A stretch of 9,396 nt of DNA. Source: Treponema sp. Its GTDB lineage: Bacteria; Spirochaetota; Spirochaetia; Treponematales; Breznakiellaceae. A program made the position numbers and the translations under genes. Shown piece by piece: positions 7,298 through 9,396 of this stretch. Numbering within the stretch: the stretch's first letter is position 1; each line of letters begins with the position of its first letter. The notes beneath the pieces are model-generated. The model was not told where the DNA came from. It saw only the letters and a program-made list of their open reading frames with translations, and made no database searches. The DNA is taken from assembly GCA_031259345.1 (NCBI GenBank), contig JAIRLQ010000463.1, positions 1-9,396 of the forward strand, written 5' to 3'.

Positions 7298-7676
7298 CGT
7301 CCAACGATATTATATCTAAGTCTATTTTATCATTTGAAAAATCAACGTGGATTTCCGTTGATGAATATGATCCGTTTTCCGCACCATCAATATCTTCAAA
7401 TTGGATGGTGTAAAATTCTTCCTGCGGGACATATATCTGAAATTTGCCGGCGCTATTCGTTAATTCGGCTTGATCCATATCCTTGACCGAAACTTTTATT
7501 CCCTCAATCGGCTCTTCTGTTTTTTTCGACTTTACAACGCCCCGTATAAGAACGTCCAACCCCATAGTTTGCGGGGTTCCATAACATGCCTGGAATACCA
7601 GCGCTACGGCGGTTAACCCTAATCCGGTGTAAATTTTTCTTAAAATTTTGCGGCCGATTCCTTTTGTCATTTTCAT
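7287..7676 (-). CDS. Small lipoprotein partner of the radical SAM enzyme
   Basis: This 129-residue predicted lipoprotein has a basic N-terminus (KGIGRKILRK) and a hydrophobic stretch (about 15-28). The lipobox FQAC places the lipidated cysteine at Cys31; it is loose, as is common in spirochaetes. The mature protein begins CYGTP, similar to the 'C-x-YG-x-P' start I recall for lipoproteins of the rSAM/lipoprotein system (TIGR04134). The following region (IRGVVKSKKTEEPIEGIKVSV then TNSAGKFQIYV, about 44-83) resembles a carboxypeptidase-regulatory-like or transthyretin-like beta-sandwich. The C-terminus is acidic, ending LDIISLDDAK. There are no further cysteines. ATG 7676 is supported by GGGGAG 8 bases upstream; a second ATG two codons in is less well placed. 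It is the first gene of a two-gene unit with the radical SAM enzyme. Function unknown; probably at the cell surface or periplasmic face and possibly modified by its partner. Confidence 0.85.
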   Translation of the reverse strand: MKMTKGIGRKILRKIYTGLGLTAVALVFQACYGTPQTMGLDVLIRGVVKSKKTEEPIEGIKVSVKDMDQAELTNSAGKFQIYVPQEEFYTIQFEDIDGAENGSYSSTEIHVDFSNDKIDLDIISLDDAK

Positions 7677-7684
7677 GAAATTTT

Positions 7685-7690
7685 CTCCCC
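7685..7690 (-). promoter_or_regulatory. Ribosome binding site of the lipoprotein gene
   Basis: GGGGAG on the - strand lies 8 bases before ATG 7676. It is the only clear ribosome site of the two-gene unit and supports ATG 7676 over the in-frame ATG at 7670. Confidence 0.65.
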
Positions 7691-7697
7691 TGCTTAT

Positions 7698-7726
7698 ATA
7701 CTATCATGTTTATCATTCTTTTGCAA
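7698..7726 (-). promoter_or_regulatory. Candidate promoter for the lipoprotein/radical SAM unit
   Basis: On the - strand TTGCAA (7726-7721) and TAGTAT (7703-7698) are separated by 17 bases, each matching 4 of 6 positions of the sigma-70-type -35 and -10 boxes. The predicted start would leave a leader of only about 15 bases. The stretch is AT-rich, so chance matches are likely. Confidence 0.3.
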
Positions 7727-7754
7727 AGCAATTTTTTTTGGCGTTTCGCATAAC

Positions 7755-7787
7755 CAAATATTTGAGCCGCGCACGAATAAACCGCGG
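7755..7787. repeat. Palindrome and inverted repeat between carB and the lipoprotein gene
   Basis: CAAATATTTG (7755-7764) is a perfect 10-base palindrome. Immediately next, CCGCG (7767-7771) and CGCGG (7783-7787) form a 5-base-pair stem with an 11-base loop. Read as the carB transcript, the GC stem could be a remnant terminator, but no T run follows. Alternatively either element could be an operator for the downstream lipoprotein unit. No gene was found in the 150 bases from 7677 to 7826. Confidence 0.3.
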
Positions 7788-7826
7788 TAAGAGCAATTAG
7801 TATCTGTCCGCTTTATGGGCGGGAGT

Positions 7827-9396
7827 TTACTGCCGGTATTCTTCCCAGGCTTTTATCTCCAGGCCCTTTTCCCGCTCGCCAACCATGGCGTCAATGAATT
7901 CCCTTGCAACTTTGATGTTGGTAAACAGGGGAATGTCAAAGTCTATTGCCATACGGCGGATTATATAATCGTTTTTTAATTCTGTTTCACGGTTGTTTTT
8001 GGGGATGTTGATGATCATATCTACTACGCGCCGCCTGATATAGCCCGCAATGTTGGGCTCTTTTGATTCCAAAGGCCAGTTAAGCGGAGTTGCGCTTACG
8101 CCTGAATTATTAAGGAATTTGGCGGTGCCCCGGGACGCGTAAAGTTCGTAGCCCATTTCCACAAGTTTCTTTGCGGAGTCAAGAAAATCAAGTTTATCCT
8201 CGATGGGGCCGGTGGAAAGGAGTATGCGTTTTTTGGGAATGCGGTAACCCACCGACAGCAGGGCTTTAAGAAAGGCGTCGTTCAGTTCGCCGCCTATGCA
8301 GCCAACTTCCCCGGTGGATGCCATTTCGACCCCCGACACCGGGTCTGCGCCGTGAAGGCGGCTAAAGGAGAACTGCGCCGCTTTAACCCCCACCCAGTTA
8401 AGATCCAGCGCCGAGGATTGTTCCCTGGGAACATTCTCGTCGAGCATCGCCCGGACCGCAAGGTCTATCATATTTACCCTGGATATTTTTGAACAGAAAG
8501 GGAAGCTTCTTGAGGCCCTAAGGTTGCACTCGATAACCCGTACTTTGTTTCGCTGCGCCAGAAACTGAATGTTGAAGGGCCCCGAAATATCCAGGGCGCC
8601 TGAGATTTGCGCCGCAATGCGGCGGATCTTTCTGATTGTTTCGATATAGAGCCTTTGGGCAGGCAGCACCACCGTGGCGTCGCCGGAATGGACGCCGGCA
8701 TTTTCGATATGTTCGGTGATGGCGTCGTAAAGGATTTCGCCCCGTTTGGCCACGGCGTCAATTTCGATTTCTTTGGAATTTTCGATGAACTTGCTTAAAA
8801 CCACAGGATGTTCCGGGGAAACATCGGCCGCCATCCCCAAAAAGCGCTCAAGGCTTTCATCGTCCCATGCCACGTTCATGGCGGCGCCGGATAATACATA
8901 ACTTGGCCTTATGAGCACAGGGTAATTTACTTTGGCGGCAAAGGCCTTTGCGCTTTCAAGATCCGTCAGCTCTTTCCATTCGGGCTGCTCTATGCCCAGG
9001 CTGTCAAGAAGGGCCGAAAATTTATTTCTGTCTTCGGCGCTGTCTATGGACTGGACGCCGGTACCGTAAATCAGCGCCCCCGCGGCGTAAAGTTTTGTGG
9101 CAAGGTTATTCGGAATCTGCCCCCCCATGGAAAGGATAATGCCGTCCGGGCGTTCCCGCTCGTAAATATCCAAAACCCGTTCCAGACTCAGTTCTTCAAA
9201 ATAGAGCCTGTCGCACATGTCGTAGTCGGTGGAAACAGTTTCGGGGTTGCAATTTACCATAATGGAATAACGTCCCAATTCACGGGCGGTTTTAACCGCG
9301 TTGACGCAGCACCAGTCAAACTCCACGCTTGACCCGATGCGGTAGGCGCCCGATCCCAGTACCATGACGCCCCTGCCCGAAGGTGCGGCATCGTCC
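7827..9396 (-). CDS. carB: Carbamoyl-phosphate synthase large subunit, C-terminal half (5' end outside window)
   Basis: The frame is open from the right edge to the stop at 7827, giving 522 visible residues. The full protein is about 1,070 residues, so this is the second half: the carbamate-phosphorylating ATP-grasp unit plus the C-terminal regulatory (MGS-like) domain. The enzyme makes carbamoyl phosphate for pyrimidines and arginine in the cytoplasm. Counting from the Met at 9365, LGSGAYRIGSSVEFD (3-17) opens the domain. RPSYVLSGAAMNV (153-165) and ENAGVHSGDA (221-230) belong to the ATP-grasp fold. GPFNIQFLA (262-270) and IECNLRASRSFPF (278-290) include the metal-binding Glu/Asn positions. 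The regulatory domain starts near 375 and contains NIPKNN (453-458) and DYIIRRMAID (466-475). Several motifs match the eukaryotic CPS type (ECNLRASRSFPF; E. coli has EVNPRAARTVPF). A split carB gene cannot be excluded, since the 5' end is not visible. Confidence 0.95.
   Translation of the reverse strand, partial: DDAAPSGRGVMVLGSGAYRIGSSVEFDWCCVNAVKTARELGRYSIMVNCNPETVSTDYDMCDRLYFEELSLERVLDIYERERPDGIILSMGGQIPNNLATKLYAAGALIYGTGVQSIDSAEDRNKFSALLDSLGIEQPEWKELTDLESAKAFAAKVNYPVLIRPSYVLSGAAMNVAWDDESLERFLGMAADVSPEHPVVLSKFIENSKEIEIDAVAKRGEILYDAITEHIENAGVHSGDATVVLPAQRLYIETIRKIRRIAAQISGALDISGPFNIQFLAQRNKVRVIECNLRASRSFPFCSKISRVNMIDLAVRAMLDENVPREQSSALDLNWVGVKAAQFSFSRLHGADPVSGVEMASTGEVGCIGGELNDAFLKALLSVGYRIPKKRILLSTGPIEDKLDFLDSAKKLVEMGYELYASRGTAKFLNNSGVSATPLNWPLESKEPNIAGYIRRRVVDMIINIPKNNRETELKNDYIIRRMAIDFDIPLFTNIKVAREFIDAMVGEREKGLEIKAWEEYRQ

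Larger units (their letters stand above)
6178..7826. other. AT-rich island between atpA and carB (probable horizontally acquired segment)
   Basis: Sampled lines here are about 30-40% GC (24/60 at 6301-6360, 18/60 at 6601-6660), against 38/60 at 5041-5100 in atpA and 37/60 at 8281-8340 in carB. The shift is abrupt at both gene borders. The island holds the radical SAM/lipoprotein pair plus short flanks. I saw no transposase, integrase, tRNA or flanking direct repeat, so the mechanism of entry is unknown. Confidence 0.7.

Noticed and set aside
7721..7739. TTGC-AAA-GCAA hairpin followed by T8 on the + strand, resembling an intrinsic terminator
   Set aside because: The stem is only 4 base pairs and no + strand gene ends nearby; the genes on both sides run on the - strand.

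Overview
The window (9,396 bases) most resembles a spirochaete of the Treponema group, probably one of the moderate-GC treponemes rather than T. pallidum itself. The evidence is a bacterial V/A-type ATPase operon in the order C-I-K-F-E-A. To my recollection this is the layout of the second of the two V-ATPase operons of treponemes. Also consistent are spirochaete-style protein sequences and a small lipoprotein with a loose lipobox. The taxonomic call is an inference; no rRNA or other marker gene is present.

Positions 1-6177 (+ strand) hold six tightly packed V/A-ATPase genes. In order they are subunit C (5' end cut by the window edge), membrane subunit I with its essential arginine, proteolipid rotor subunit K with an N-terminal signal peptide, central-stalk subunit F, peripheral-stalk subunit E, and catalytic subunit A with an intact Walker A lysine, GER glutamate and Walker B aspartate. 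Genes overlap or lie 1-13 bases apart, so they are almost certainly one transcript. Together they cover the membrane ion channel (I + K), the connector (C), one stalk subunit of each kind (F, E) and the nucleotide-binding A subunit. The B and D subunits, normally encoded right after A, are absent from the remaining 3.2 kb.

Positions 6178-7826 form a distinctly AT-rich patch (about 35-40% GC by spot counts, against about 55-63% in lines sampled from atpA and carB). On the - strand it holds an overlapping gene pair: a 129-residue lipoprotein and a radical SAM enzyme with a C-terminal SPASM iron-sulfur domain. The pair matches the 'rSAM/lipoprotein system' (recalled as TIGR04133/TIGR04134), whose chemistry is unknown to me. 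It is the most interesting content of the window: a probable peptide-modifying enzyme with a surface lipoprotein as candidate substrate, apparently acquired horizontally and lying where atpB and atpD would be expected.

Positions 7827-9396 (- strand) carry the C-terminal half of carB, the large subunit of carbamoyl-phosphate synthase, running off the right edge. Its motifs resemble the eukaryotic/mitochondrial CPS type more than E. coli CarB.

Apart from the V-ATPase operon, which is one functional unit, the three blocks have no obvious functional connection. The rSAM/lipoprotein pair looks like a module inserted between two housekeeping loci.
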